64,000 bases of DNA from Medicago truncatula (taxonomy: Eukaryota; Streptophyta; Magnoliopsida; Fabales; Fabaceae): contig NC_053049.1 in NCBI RefSeq assembly GCF_003473485.1, positions 12,028,001 through 12,092,000 of the forward strand. The letters run 5' to 3'. Both the position numbers and the translations under genes were made by a program. Below the pieces are notes generated by a model. The model saw nothing but the letters and a program-made list of their open reading frames with translations, did no database searches and was not told the DNA's origin. Positions 34,530-45,140 of the stretch are shown piece by piece; the stretch's first letter is position 1, and each line of letters opens with the position of its first letter.

Positions 34530-36319
34530 AAAACAACAATGAAAAAAGTCAAACATATCTTTAACTTGCCTTTTTTAGGTTAACTAGTGAAAGACTAGTG
34601 TTTTTGCACGGAACATTACGATAATTATATAAAAAATAGTTAAATTGTTAATATTAAAGAATGTTTATAGATATTAAATAAAAACTATGAATATTAATGT
34701 AATGTTTCTATTAAATATTATTCTCTTATATATATAAAAATTTATTAAATAGTTGAGTCATATTAGTTATGGATCATTAAGCAACGATTGTGTGTGTGTT
34801 TGAGAGAGCGAGAGAGAGATATCACATCTCCATCAAAATTTTAAGGCATTAGGTATACGTGTCACCTTTCATATATATTCATCATTTTCTCCATTCACGG
34901 ACGATGTGAGACTAACCACTTCCACTTGAAACAAACAATCTCATGCTTAAGTATGATCTCACATCCTATACTTGATCCAATGCTAGGATCCACTCTCGTT
35001 CTCCCACCGATTCAAATCGCACCTTAACAGAGACGTATCCATATCGGATACCGATATTTCATGGATACTCTCGGATACGAACCCACGAAGTATCAGAATT
35101 AAATATTTTAATTTAAAAAAAAATTATCGGATACTTATAGGATACTCCACAAATACACCAGTGTACTTATAAGATATTTCCCATATACGCATCCTAGAAA
35201 AAATAAAGGGTGAAAAAGTGGACAATGTTGTGAAAATTCAGTGGAGATGTATATGATTCAATTTTAGATATGCATCACTAGAATTGTTTTTTGATGAACC
35301 GCTTAAAATTATACTTACGAGAGAGAGAAGATTCAACTAATCAACATTGGACAAAATTTGTGTAGAGTTCTTTTAATTATGCTTTTCTTGATATCCCAAC
35401 ATATGAATAAAAATATAATATAGTTTATAAGAAAACTTTACATTTTTTATTTTGATCACATGTATTATTTTTATAATAGTATAATAATCAAGAGTAATCA
35501 ATGCTTATTTTTATAATAATATAATAATCAAGAGTAATCAATGCTTATTTACATGCATATAAGATTTGGTATAAAAAATTTGTTAACGTATCTTAGTTGT
35601 ATCGTATCCTAAATTTTAAATAGTTTGCGTATCCACGTACCCATATCATGTATCCCGGCTGCATAGGTCAGGAGCAACAATAAGTCAATGCTCCATAACC
35701 AGAAGAGAAGGTGCGGCATCTCTACGCTAAATTGAAGGCATTAGGTATAGGGTCCCCTCTCGTATATATTCCATATTTTATTAATTCATAGTTGGTGTGG
35801 GACTAATCTCTCACAATTGAACTCAACAATCCCCCTCAAGTATGAGTCCCCCACGTCATTTACTTGCATCACCATCATTATGAACAAAACATACCTTTTC
35901 TGACTACTTTGTCAAGAAGACTTTCGATACAACAATCCAATACCGGGATCCCCCTCCCGCTCTCCCACGAAGCTGAATCAGGCTCTAATTGTCTCCTATT
36001 AGATTTGAACTTATGACCCCATATGCAACAGACAAACTAAACAAACACACCTTTAAAAAAAATCTTAAGAGGCCTAAAAAAAGAGGCTTGAGCTATCTTA
36101 AGCTTGAATCAGCCCTGCCTCCACTTTCTGTATTCCGATGTTGTTGAACCCTGGCTAGGACTAACATGAGTATGCTTTAAGAAATTCATAAAAGGAATTG
36201 TGTCATCAAAGTACAAATCAAATATTTGTAATACAACGTTTTCTACAAAAAAGTTTCTTCTTTAAATTGCTTAAACAATGCCATACAAACACTTATTAAC
36301 ACTCGCCAAATAATATCAA
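34530..36319. other. Spacer between genes F and G
   Basis: Contains the second copy of the dispersed repeat (35030-35665). On either side of it are related direct repeats (about 34810-35029 and 35690-35990) that share 'aaggcattaggtata', 'catatatattc', 'gtgggactaa'-type and 'ctctcccac' wording. The arrangement could be an eroded LTR-like pair or two copies of one repeat. No gene was recognised. Confidence 0.45.
35030..35665. repeat. Dispersed repeat, copy 2
   Basis: Collinear with 19034-19670, beginning ATATCGGATACCGATATTTC. It has a local 40-bp internal duplication ('aagagtaatcaatgcttattt' twice near 35490 and 35530). Confidence 0.7.
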
Positions 36320-39300
36320 TCAAAACGAAGAGACTTCCTTCTGGCTATAGAAAAGGCCAGATGGACTACCATTGGGAAGTAGTGCTAACCTAACAGGATC
36401 TGCAGCTCCTTCTTCTACTGTGAAGAGACCGGTATTAGCAGTTATATCGGTTTTGACATAACCAGGGCAAACACAATTGATGCAGAAACCAGGGTACTTT
36501 TTTGCAATAATTCTTGTATAGGCATTCATAGAAGCTTTACCAACAACATAGGCAGCTGCAAATCTAGGCCAACATTTTCTTTCTAAGGACCCTTCTTCAA
36601 AATCTTTGATAAACTCATTTATCACTTCATCTATTCTTTCTTCTGTAAGGTTTTCAACATCACTGAACACTCCTTTAGCCCACTCATTTGATACACACTG
36701 ATTTAACATAAATATCAATGGTATTTAGTTAAAGGAAATTGGTTAAAAACATAAACTAAATAACAAAGTATACCTATAAAATTAAAAATTACAAGTTAGT
36801 TTCCTCAAAACTTAAAAATATGGTGAACATTTAAGTAATTTGGTGTTAGCAGAGTCCATTATGTACTTTTACTAGAAAAAGTTGAGTTTGATGTGAAAAT
36901 TAAAATCTGAAAAGCATGAAATGTATCACTAAATTTAATGACTACAGAATAAGAGACGAATTTCATTTTTCTGGTGTTCGATTTTGTAGGGGTTTTTTAA
37001 ACACGATAATTACAAGCTTATTCATTATGAAAAATTTATTAATGTACATATTAGCTTACCTCTATCTTGCCCAAAAATGATGATACATTGACTACTCGTG
37101 GTGAATCCGATAACTGGAGGAGGGGAAGAAGGTACTCAAATGTTCTTTTAGCTCCATGATAATTTATTTGAATGCATTCTTTAGCTGACTCAAATTTTTG
37201 TGTTACTGCCGTTTTCAATTCTTCATCAGACAGTGCTTGCTGCAAGGTGAGAGAACCAGTCAAAACTCGAATAAAACCATCATAGATGTTCTTAAGACCA
37301 ACAAAAATATCTCTGTCCTAAAAACAAAACACAGTTATTCAACATAATAAACATAGAAAAGCTTCCAACACAGTTTAAAATTTCACAAGACGAGTAGTAG
37401 TACTTCTCATATTTCATGACATTTTCATGCCGTGACATGGTTTATTCGTAGGGAAAGAACAAAATCAATGCTTTTACTTTCGGATTTGTGGGCTAATCCA
37501 ATGAAATTTTTTAAAACTGTTTTAATACTTCTCTTATCTACAAAAAGTAAAATATGACATTCATCCTGTACAATGATTGTACGGTGGCTACAAAACCATT
37601 GGATACTTAAATCCAACGGTTTTAAATTATTGCACCGGTGCAATTACTTGCATTGGTGCCGCCACTACAGAGAATCCATACTCCATCAATGAACATATAA
37701 CCCGTGGGTGCAAGACCAAAGAAATTAAGACAAATCTTCAAAATCAGGTTGATATTGAATATTTTCTATCAGAATATCACAATGCTACACCAAGATATGA
37801 TCAGAATCAATAAAAATGTTCATTGACTGACACTGAAATTTGGTGTTTTGGTTGGTAAAAATTCTTAATACACAATTTCTAGTAAATATGCATCGTGCAC
37901 ATTGATTCAAGCTTCAAACTTTTTCAGGATCTGTTATTCACTTGATACAAAACATAGGTCAATACTAACCCCATTCGTAATGATTGCTGAAGAGAATAAA
38001 TCAGTGTCGTTAACTTCAACTCCGCTAATCCCGGCATTGTTAACCTACACGAAACAGTCTTGGTACATAAAATACATACAAACAAACAAAGTGTATCAAC
38101 TCTAATAATGAACTTTTAATGATTTTAAAGAAAATTATCAAACTGGTTAAATGGAAAATAGGCCTGATTATACTAAAATAAGTAAGTAAATCTATCAAAT
38201 GCAGCGTGACATTTTATACGACTAGGGTGGGGATGCTAAGGACTCCCCCCACTCCTGCTCCTCAAACCCATATTACAGAACATAACATGTGGTGTATTAA
38301 TTATTAAATTTCAATGTTACCAGAATATCAAGTTTGCCAAATCGAGATTTAACAAAATCTGCGAGAGAGGCTACACTTGCGGCATCAGCCACATCTAGTT
38401 GATGAAATACAACAAAATCAGATAAACCAGATGCTTTGAGTGTTTCCAAAGCATGAAGACCTCTTTTCTCATCTCTTGATGTGAGCACCACTTTGATTCT
38501 AGCTGAAGCTAACTGTTTAACTATCTCTAACCCAATTCCTTTGTTTGCTCCTGTCACCACTGCATACCTGAGGAAGAAGACACAAAAATTAGGACAATAT
38601 AAGATTCAAAAACATGGTTAGATATGTTAAATAAACGGCCTGCATGGTGCACGACATGGTCCAGGACTCTAGAGTATATAAAACTTGGAGTAGTCCATAC
38701 TATTAGAATGTTAAAGACTAAATTGATAGATTTTCATATATTTTAACGACTAAATTGGAAAGATAATAATGGTTTAGGGTTCCAAATTGATATTAGCATT
38801 AGGTGAAGAAGAATAGGGGATAATAACATGGAACTTTTAGGGCCTACGTAACCAACTTATTTTCGCTCAAAAAAAGGGTCAAATGCATCTAAAGGTCTTT
38901 AAGTTTTTCGTTTTTCCAAAGTCATCCGTTAAGTTTCAAAAGTCCCAAACAAGTCCTTTTAGCTTTTGAATCGTTTCAAACAAGTCCTTTTGGAAGATGA
39001 TGGCGATGATTCAGATGATAGCAACAAAGAGCATTATCCACCATTTGCCATGCATAAAAAGATGACTAATTTTAAGTGGGTGTTAGGAGCCAAATTTGGT
39101 ACCAAAGATGAGTTCAAGGCAACAATTACCAACTATGCTATCTACTACAATAGGACTTGTTTGAAACAATTCAAAAACTAAAATGACTTGTTTGGGACTT
39201 TTGAAACTTAAAGGACCACTTTGGGAAAAATGAAAAACTTAAAGGACATTTAGATGCATTTGAACCAAAAAAAGAGGCAAACAACTTATTTGTAGGATAC

Positions 39301-40230
39301 AGCACAGACATAAGTGTTTATGCAAAAGCTTACATAAGCTATTTTTATTTGTTTTTGTGTATGCTATAAGTTGTTTTCATAATCTGTATTGGAGAACTTT
39401 AGAAAATAAACCGAAAATAGTTTGCGAAAATTGTTATAAGCTGTTTTCATCAGTTCTCAGTCTCGTAAAACATATGTAATTAGATAAGCTCAAATAAGTC
39501 AATCCAAATAGGATATTTTAAATAATAAAAATAAAAATAAATAAAGAACAATGGATAGCTCTCAAGTTCGAATCCTCAAAGTGCTAACAATTTTGACATG
39601 GATAACTCTTCTTGATGGATAAATAAGAATTTGCTTCCTATAACAATATAAAAGGGAATACATCTATTTGACTAGATTATTTTATTCTGTTTTTACCCTT
39701 CATTTAAATTATTTTATTTACTATTTTAATTTTTTTATAATATTATTTAAATTATAAATTAAAAAATAGTAAAATCTGTTTAGAGTAGAACTGCACCAAT
39801 TGACAATGACCTAATGAATGAGATTTGGTATCTCTTATTTTTAAGATTTGGTATCTATGAAATATTTATATTGGGAATAAAAAATATAGATAATTAATGA
39901 GCACAAGGTCTACCTGAAGACCTCATTTCATGTGAGACTCATGTTTATTTAATATTAAAATATTAAAATGTAATAATATACTATAGTTATTAATTGATTT
40001 TTAATAAGTTCCGTTTAAGAAATTTATGTGAAGTTGAAATGATTGAATATTTTAAACATTCGTATTAAAAAATGGATGTCTCGATTGTGAATCTTTTTGG
40101 TTGTGGTACCTCCGCAACAGATCTAGCCATCTAGGGTGTGTGGGGTTAACGAAGTGATGATATAGTACAGACAAGATGATACAAAAGAAGAAAGTTTGTG
40201 TACTTACCTGTCAGGATGTTCACCTTCCAT
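36320..40230 (-). CDS. SDR gene G: (+)-neomenthol dehydrogenase-like reductase (5 exons)
   Basis: Exons: 40208-40230, 38321-38567, 37970-38044, 37060-37239, 36320-36697, giving 300 residues, the longest copy. Exon 1 is 23 nt (MEGEHPD), three longer than in the other genes. Exon 4 has one extra codon because the usual acceptor AG is followed by CAAGCACTG, which adds Gln before Ala-Leu-Ser. Residue 31 is Arg (LASARIKVV) and TSR replaces TAR, as in D. Catalytic Tyr225-VVG-Lys229 has Gly before Lys, where the other copies have Ala or Ser. The KGWPR motif is KCWPR. Intron 1 carries a small MULE. All core motifs are present, so it should be an active SDR, but the changes beside the cofactor and catalytic Lys make it the best candidate for altered properties. 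Confidence 0.88.
37592..37623. repeat. Conserved intronic stem, copy in gene G
   Basis: AAAACCATTGGAT and ATCCAACGGTTTT with a shortened loop, at the position homologous to the stems in E and F. Confidence 0.65.
38876..39266. mobile_element. Small MULE with about 115-bp terminal inverted repeats
   Basis: Left end GGGTCAAATGCATCTAAAGG; right end reversed GGTTCAAATGCATCTAAATG. The arms remain similar for more than 100 bp, through TTTCAAAAGTCCCAAACAAG. An AAAAAAA run flanks both sides, so the target duplication cannot be sized. Between the arms is a fragment of a MuDR-type transposase. It lies in intron 1 of gene G. Confidence 0.8.
38991..39181 (+). pseudogene. MuDR-type transposase N-terminal fragment
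   Basis: Reads [18 protein letters not shown], then [20 protein letters not shown] and NYAIYYNR. Acidic residues followed by F-x-x-G-x-x-F-x-x-K-x-x-F-K-x-x-I-x-x-Y-A-I are typical of the N-terminal domain of plant MuDR-like transposases. It stops within the right arm of the MULE. No catalytic domain remains, so this is an internal-deletion derivative. Confidence 0.72.
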
Positions 40231-40276
40231 CTTTAGTTGAACTTGGGAAATTCCAAACAACTTCTCTTCTTTGTTT

Positions 40277-40339
40277 GACTAATGTTGTTGCCTTTGTGAG
40301 TTTGTTTTGTTTCTTCTGTTGCTTAGTGAAGATGAAGAC
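40277..40339 (-). promoter_or_regulatory. Upstream block of gene G (shared with F)
   Basis: Matches the block at 34261-34310 (gene F), about 50-110 bp upstream of the ATG at 40230. Confidence 0.45.
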
Positions 40340-40507
40340 TTAAAAAAAAAACCATATGTCCTAGTTTAGCCTCGGTTATCCTCCACATTTATTTATTTTT
40401 TAAACAAACCATCGATGTTTTCCCAAAATCATTCTATAAGGAAAATTATTAATTTTTAACAAAAAGCTTAAGACTCAAATACGATTTATTTATAGAGGGA
40501 TTTATAT

Positions 40508-41444
40508 TGTTGAACCAAAATTGATTTTATGTAATGTTTTTAAAGATTTGATGATAGCAAAATATAAAAAGAAGAATTAAATATGTTAATGTATGTTCAA
40601 GTATATAAGATCATAGATTAGAATACAAAATATTAAATAAGTACATCTATAACTCCTTAAAAAAAAGTACATATATATGAGCATCAGAATCAAGCGAGAA
40701 GTTGAAGTTTTGGATCAAACTTTGAAGGTTAGGAGCATCTGAAGATTGAAGACTCTAAAGGTATCCACACTCTAAAGGGTACGTTTGAATCAGAAGACTA
40801 CAATTGATTTTCTCATCTTCTAAAGGAGGGTCGCTATCAGACTCTTATATCGTTTTCTTCTTACCACGTGCATTAACAAACAAAAAATTCAAGGACTAGG
40901 GGAATGAAAGAGATAATTCCAATTGAAGCAAAGGAATTTCAAATGACCTTTCAATGGCATTAACCAAATCAAGCAACATTCCAACGTCTTGGAAACTTCT
41001 TAAGGACTTAAATTTATGCGTTGACACCTCTCCAATGTCTCTCTGATTTTCCTCCATACAAGGAGTTGAAGACTTGAAGAAATATATAACATTTTACATA
41101 TTTTAAAAGTGTTCTTACTCTGTCAAAATATATAGCACACTAAACACTTATAATTTCTTACAAACTTTAAATCTTAGAAATTCTTAAGTTCTAAGAGTTC
41201 AATCTGAATTATTGATTACCCCTCTTATTGTATATCATATGTAAAACTTAAACAATCTTTAATTGATTAAGTTAGATTGTAGAAATCTCTTTCAGTTGTG
41301 ATTGAGAGGGGGATGACTATTTCTTGTGTGATTGAGCATTGGATTATGCGCTTGAGCAATTATCTTAGTGATTATAATGAAAATCCCTATGAAGTGGAAG
41401 AGGACTAGACTACTCTCAGTTTGTGAAAGGAACGGGTATAAAAT

Positions 41445-41485
<41 letters not shown>

Positions 41486-41642
41486 TGATTTTATCTGCTG
41501 CATTCATACTCTCCTTTACGTTATGAATTGAATTTATCTGTTGCATTCATACTCTACTTTACATTATGAACTGAATTCTGCTTTCAGCTTCAGACTTTGA
41601 CCAGTTTTACAAACACTTAGAAAAAGTATAAAAAAATCAACA
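40508..41642. mobile_element. Probable solo LTR (copia, Sirevirus-like)
   Basis: Starts TGTTGAACCAAAATTG and ends AAAAAATCAACA, giving the inverted ends TGTTGA / TCAACA. A GGGTATAAAATG TATA box near 41434 lies where an LTR promoter is expected and is followed at once by a CT microsatellite. Near 41500-41570 a 46-bp stretch is tandemly repeated (gcattcatactct, twice). The flanking 5-mers do not match, so the ends or the single-insertion history are uncertain. No retroelement coding region adjoins it. Confidence 0.5.
41446..41482. repeat. (CT)n microsatellite, about 37 bp
   Basis: An uninterrupted CT run directly after the TATA box of the probable LTR. Confidence 0.95.
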
Positions 41643-42560
41643 CAATTCAACCTCACTTTCACATCGGTAATAGGAGCTGAACCATTATTCTTGTTTTAAT
41701 TTGGTTCTTAAATTAACATATTCATCATTCGTTACTTTATATAAAAGACAAGTGGATCAATAAAAATTGGATATTAAATAAAGAAAACCAAACATATATA
41801 CCTATCTATATATTACACAATTTGTTCCTTATTTTATTTCATGTAACACTTTTGTTCTTTATTTTTTATTTATTTAATCCTCGATGTTATAAAATGTCAA
41901 TATCATATCTTTTTTAAGATGAATATTTGGTTTTATTTATGAATTTGATGAGTTTTTCTGTAAGTTTATTTAATGAGTTTTTGATTTTTTTTTTTTTTTT
42001 ATAAAACAATAACAATTTTGACATTTTATAACATAAATGATTAAATCGAAAAAAATAAATAAATGACAAATTATGTAACTTTGCTTTTATATTTACATTG
42101 AGATGTTTTGTCCAATTATTTAAGTTGAGCGGTCAGATCGATCGATGAGATAGACAATGGGAAAGATGAAATAGTCATTATTATTATTATCAACATCTCA
42201 TTTTATTGTTTTCAAAATGAAAACTATATAGAAAAGTTATAGTTAGAACATTTGATATATTTTTCAAAATACAAACTACAAAAAGATATAGCATCAAACC
42301 GCGCATGCTCACAAAAATAACCTTAGTTTCAAACGTTATAAGAAATTTAACAGAGGACTAACAGTTTTTTACCTTCCTAAATTCCTAGTTTAAGAATATA
42401 TCAAATTTAGCATGTAGGAAAGATAACTTAGGAAATAGTTATGATTAAATCCAAATACCTTTAATAATCTGACAATCATGATTTATTGACGGCGTAAAAA
42501 GTCTATATGAATTCATCATATACATGACATTGTAAAATATTTTACAATATATAACAGCAA
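41643..42560. other. Spacer between gene H and the LTR, nothing recognised
   Basis: Very AT-rich, with T-tracts. No gene, RNA or transposon end can be supported. Confidence 0.4.
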
Positions 42561-45068
42561 TCAAAATGAAATAACTTTATTCTGGCTATAGAAGAGGCCA
42601 GATGGACTACCATCGGGAAGTAGTGCTAACCTAACCGGATGAGCAGCACCTTCTTCTACTGTGAAGAGACCGGTATTAGCAGTTATATCGGTTTTGACAT
42701 AACCAGGGCAAACACAATTGATGCAGAAGTTAGGATACTTCTTTGCAGTAATTCTTGTGTAGGTACTCATAGAAGCTTTAGCAACAATATAGGCAGCTAA
42801 ATGCCTAGGCCAACCTTTCCTTTCTAAGGACCCTTGTTCAAAATCTTTGATTAACTCCTTTATTACTTCATCTATTCTCTGTTCTGTAAGGTTTTCAACA
42901 TCACTGAACACTCCTTTAGCCCATTCATTTGATACATACTGATTTTACATCAATAAAATCGATATAAGTGCTAATGCAAATTTAGTTAAAGGAGATTGAG
43001 TAAAAATTAAAAAAAAATATATATACCTATCAAAACTTCTAAAACCAGATCAGATTCAAGTCTTGAAAAAATTTAACTTCACAATCTATTTATAATTTGA
43101 GTAATTTTGTGCTAAGCAAAGTCTAGTATGTACGTTTACTAGAACAAGTTTAGTTTGTGCTGAAAATAAAAAATAGGTATGAAAGTTATCTCTAATTTTA
43201 TCACTAAATTTTATTTTGCATCTTTAACTTTAATCGATATTCGTCAAAAAGTGTAATGGTTCTTAATCATATGATTACAAGCTTATTAATTCTTAATAAT
43301 TTATTGATCTACTTATTTGCTTACCTCCATCGTGCCTGCTCTCGATGATACATTGACTACTCTTGGTGAATCAGATAATTGAAGGAGAGGAAGAAGGTAT
43401 TCAAATGTTCTTTTAGCCCCATAATAATTTATTTGAATGCATTCTTTAGCTGACTCAAGTGTTTGTGTTATTACCCTTCTCGATTCTTCATCAGATAGTG
43501 CCGCCTGCAAAAGTAAGAACAACTCAATATGCAAAACCATTACCGACTTCAAACCAGTTTCAACAGTTAACATAACATGGAGAAACTTCCACCACAGTTT
43601 CAAATTTCACAAGACAACTTATAGGCTAGTACTTACATATATCATGACAATTTTATGCAGTGAGGTGGTTTGGTTAATAAAAATGTGGTTTGGAGTAAAA
43701 ATCTTGATAAGTTTAGTGGGATATTGAAATTTGGTGTTTTGATTGGTAAAAATTCGTAATATAAGACCCAGTACATGCATCATGGATGTTCAAAATGATC
43801 AAGATAATGGACGAGATAAATAAAAAGGGTTGAAACAGTTACTAACCCCCTTTGTCATGATTAGTTTAGTGTATAAATCGCCGTCGTTGATTTCAATTCC
43901 ACCAATCCCAGCATTGTTAACCTATGCAATACAATCTTTGTTTATGAAAAATATATACAAATAAACAACATTTATCAACTCTAATAAGAAACCTGTAATG
44001 ACAACTAGGACTGATAATGCTAAACAAAGTAAATCTACGAAATGCAACATGGCATTTTATATGACTAGGGAAGACAATGAGGGTTGGGATGATGAGTACT
44101 CTCCACTCCCAATCCTCAAACCCATTTTATCATGTTTTCATTTTCCATGCGGGCAGAGGCAGAATTTCCTCCCCACGGAAAACCTTCCCGATCATGATTG
44201 GTTTGGAAAAATAATACTCATCGCTGCCACCAACAACACCGACTTTAAATATCGGGAAAAACTCGAACCTGAACCCATACCAGATGAAAGTAGCTTTTTT
44301 CATCAACGTTAGGGTGAGTTGGGGAGGGTAGCTGGATGTGGGGGTCCCATTACCACGCCTAAGGGAATGACTTGGCAAAGTGAATTACGCCTACAAAACC
44401 TCATAAAAAGGGGGGAGGGCTAAAGAAGATTGAACTCCCTGACTTGCAATGGAACCTAAAGAAGATTGGAGAAAAACTATAGAACAATAATTTAAATCAT
44501 ACAAATGGCAGTAAAGATTGAATCCATTTTTAATCCTCGCATTTTATAAAAATAAGATACTTCTAGTTCACCTATGACATTACGAGGTTTTGTAAAATGT
44601 GAAGTTTAAAAATGAATAAATCTTTTATAAGGGATAAAATTTAAAAATAAATTAGAGACTAAACAGATATGTAACACTGAATTAAATGACAAGGTTACCA
44701 GAATATCAAGTTTGCCAAATCGAGATTTGACAAATTCCGCAAGAGAAGCTACACTTGCAGCATCAGCAACATCTAGTTGATGAAATACAACAAAATCAGA
44801 TAAACCAGAGGCTTTGAGTGTTTCCAAAGCATGAAGACCTCTTTTCTCATCTCTTGCAGTAAGCACCACTTTGATTCCAGCTGAAGCTAACTGCTTAACT
44901 ATCTCAAATCCAATCCCTTTGTTTGCTCCAGTCACCACTGCATACCTGAGGAAGAGAGATACAAGGATTAGAAAAATCTATATGATTCAAAACATGGTTG
45001 GATATGTTAAAGAATGTATACCAAAGAGGAAAGAAAGTTTATTGCTACCTTTCTGTATATTCTTCCAT
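42561..45068 (-). CDS. SDR gene H: (+)-neomenthol dehydrogenase-like reductase (5 exons)
   Basis: Exons: 45049-45068, 44699-44945, 43847-43921, 43325-43504, 42561-42938, giving 299 residues. It is the first gene of the array in transcription order and starts [22 protein letters not shown], Asn140, Ser167-Ser168 and Tyr224-IVA-Lys228 are present. Like G it has an extra codon at the start of exon 4 (Ala-Ala-Leu). The SSRAGTME end of exon 4 replaces the usual GKIE. In exon 5, KASMSTYTR replaces the KASMNAYTR of its sister genes, and the C-terminus is NKVISF. Introns are short except for the 777-bp intron 2, which shares a region (about 44060-44500) with intron 2 of E. The family role applies; the substrate is unknown. 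Confidence 0.9.
44060..44500. repeat. Intron 2 region of gene H, also in E (and remnant in G)
   Basis: Words such as 'cacgcctaagggaatga', 'tgacttgcaatggaacctaa' and 'agaagattg' occur in the same order at about 26420-26720 in gene E. A short 'gactagggtggggatg' remnant is at 38220 in G. The open frames here are not conserved between the copies. Confidence 0.6.
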
Positions 45069-45096
45069 CTTTAGTTGGAACTGAGCAACAAGAGAT

Positions 45097-45140
45097 ATTT
45101 TCTTCTCTTAGGAGGAATTACTCAACCACACAAATTCTTC
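45097..45140 (-). promoter_or_regulatory. Promoter block of gene H (shared with D and E)
   Basis: Minus strand: GAAGAATTTGTGTGGTTGAG, then TAAGAGAAGAAAATATCTC, 30-70 bp upstream of the ATG. Confidence 0.5.

Noticed and set aside
34810..35990. LTR pair flanking an internal retroelement region
   Set aside because: The two flanking repeats are too diverged and unequal, there are no TG/CA ends or 5-bp target duplication, and the middle is the dispersed repeat also found at 19034-19670.
38876..39266. Pack-MULE carrying a captured host gene
   Set aside because: The internal coding piece is itself MuDR transposase, so an internal deletion of a MULE explains it more simply.
43998..44378. Open frames of 80-104 codons in intron 2 of gene H
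   Set aside because: The homologous intron region in gene E does not keep the frame, and no domain is recognisable.
607..45068. Biosynthetic gene cluster of mixed enzyme classes
   Set aside because: Only SDR genes are present. No terpene synthase, P450 or transferase is interleaved, so this is a tandem family expansion.
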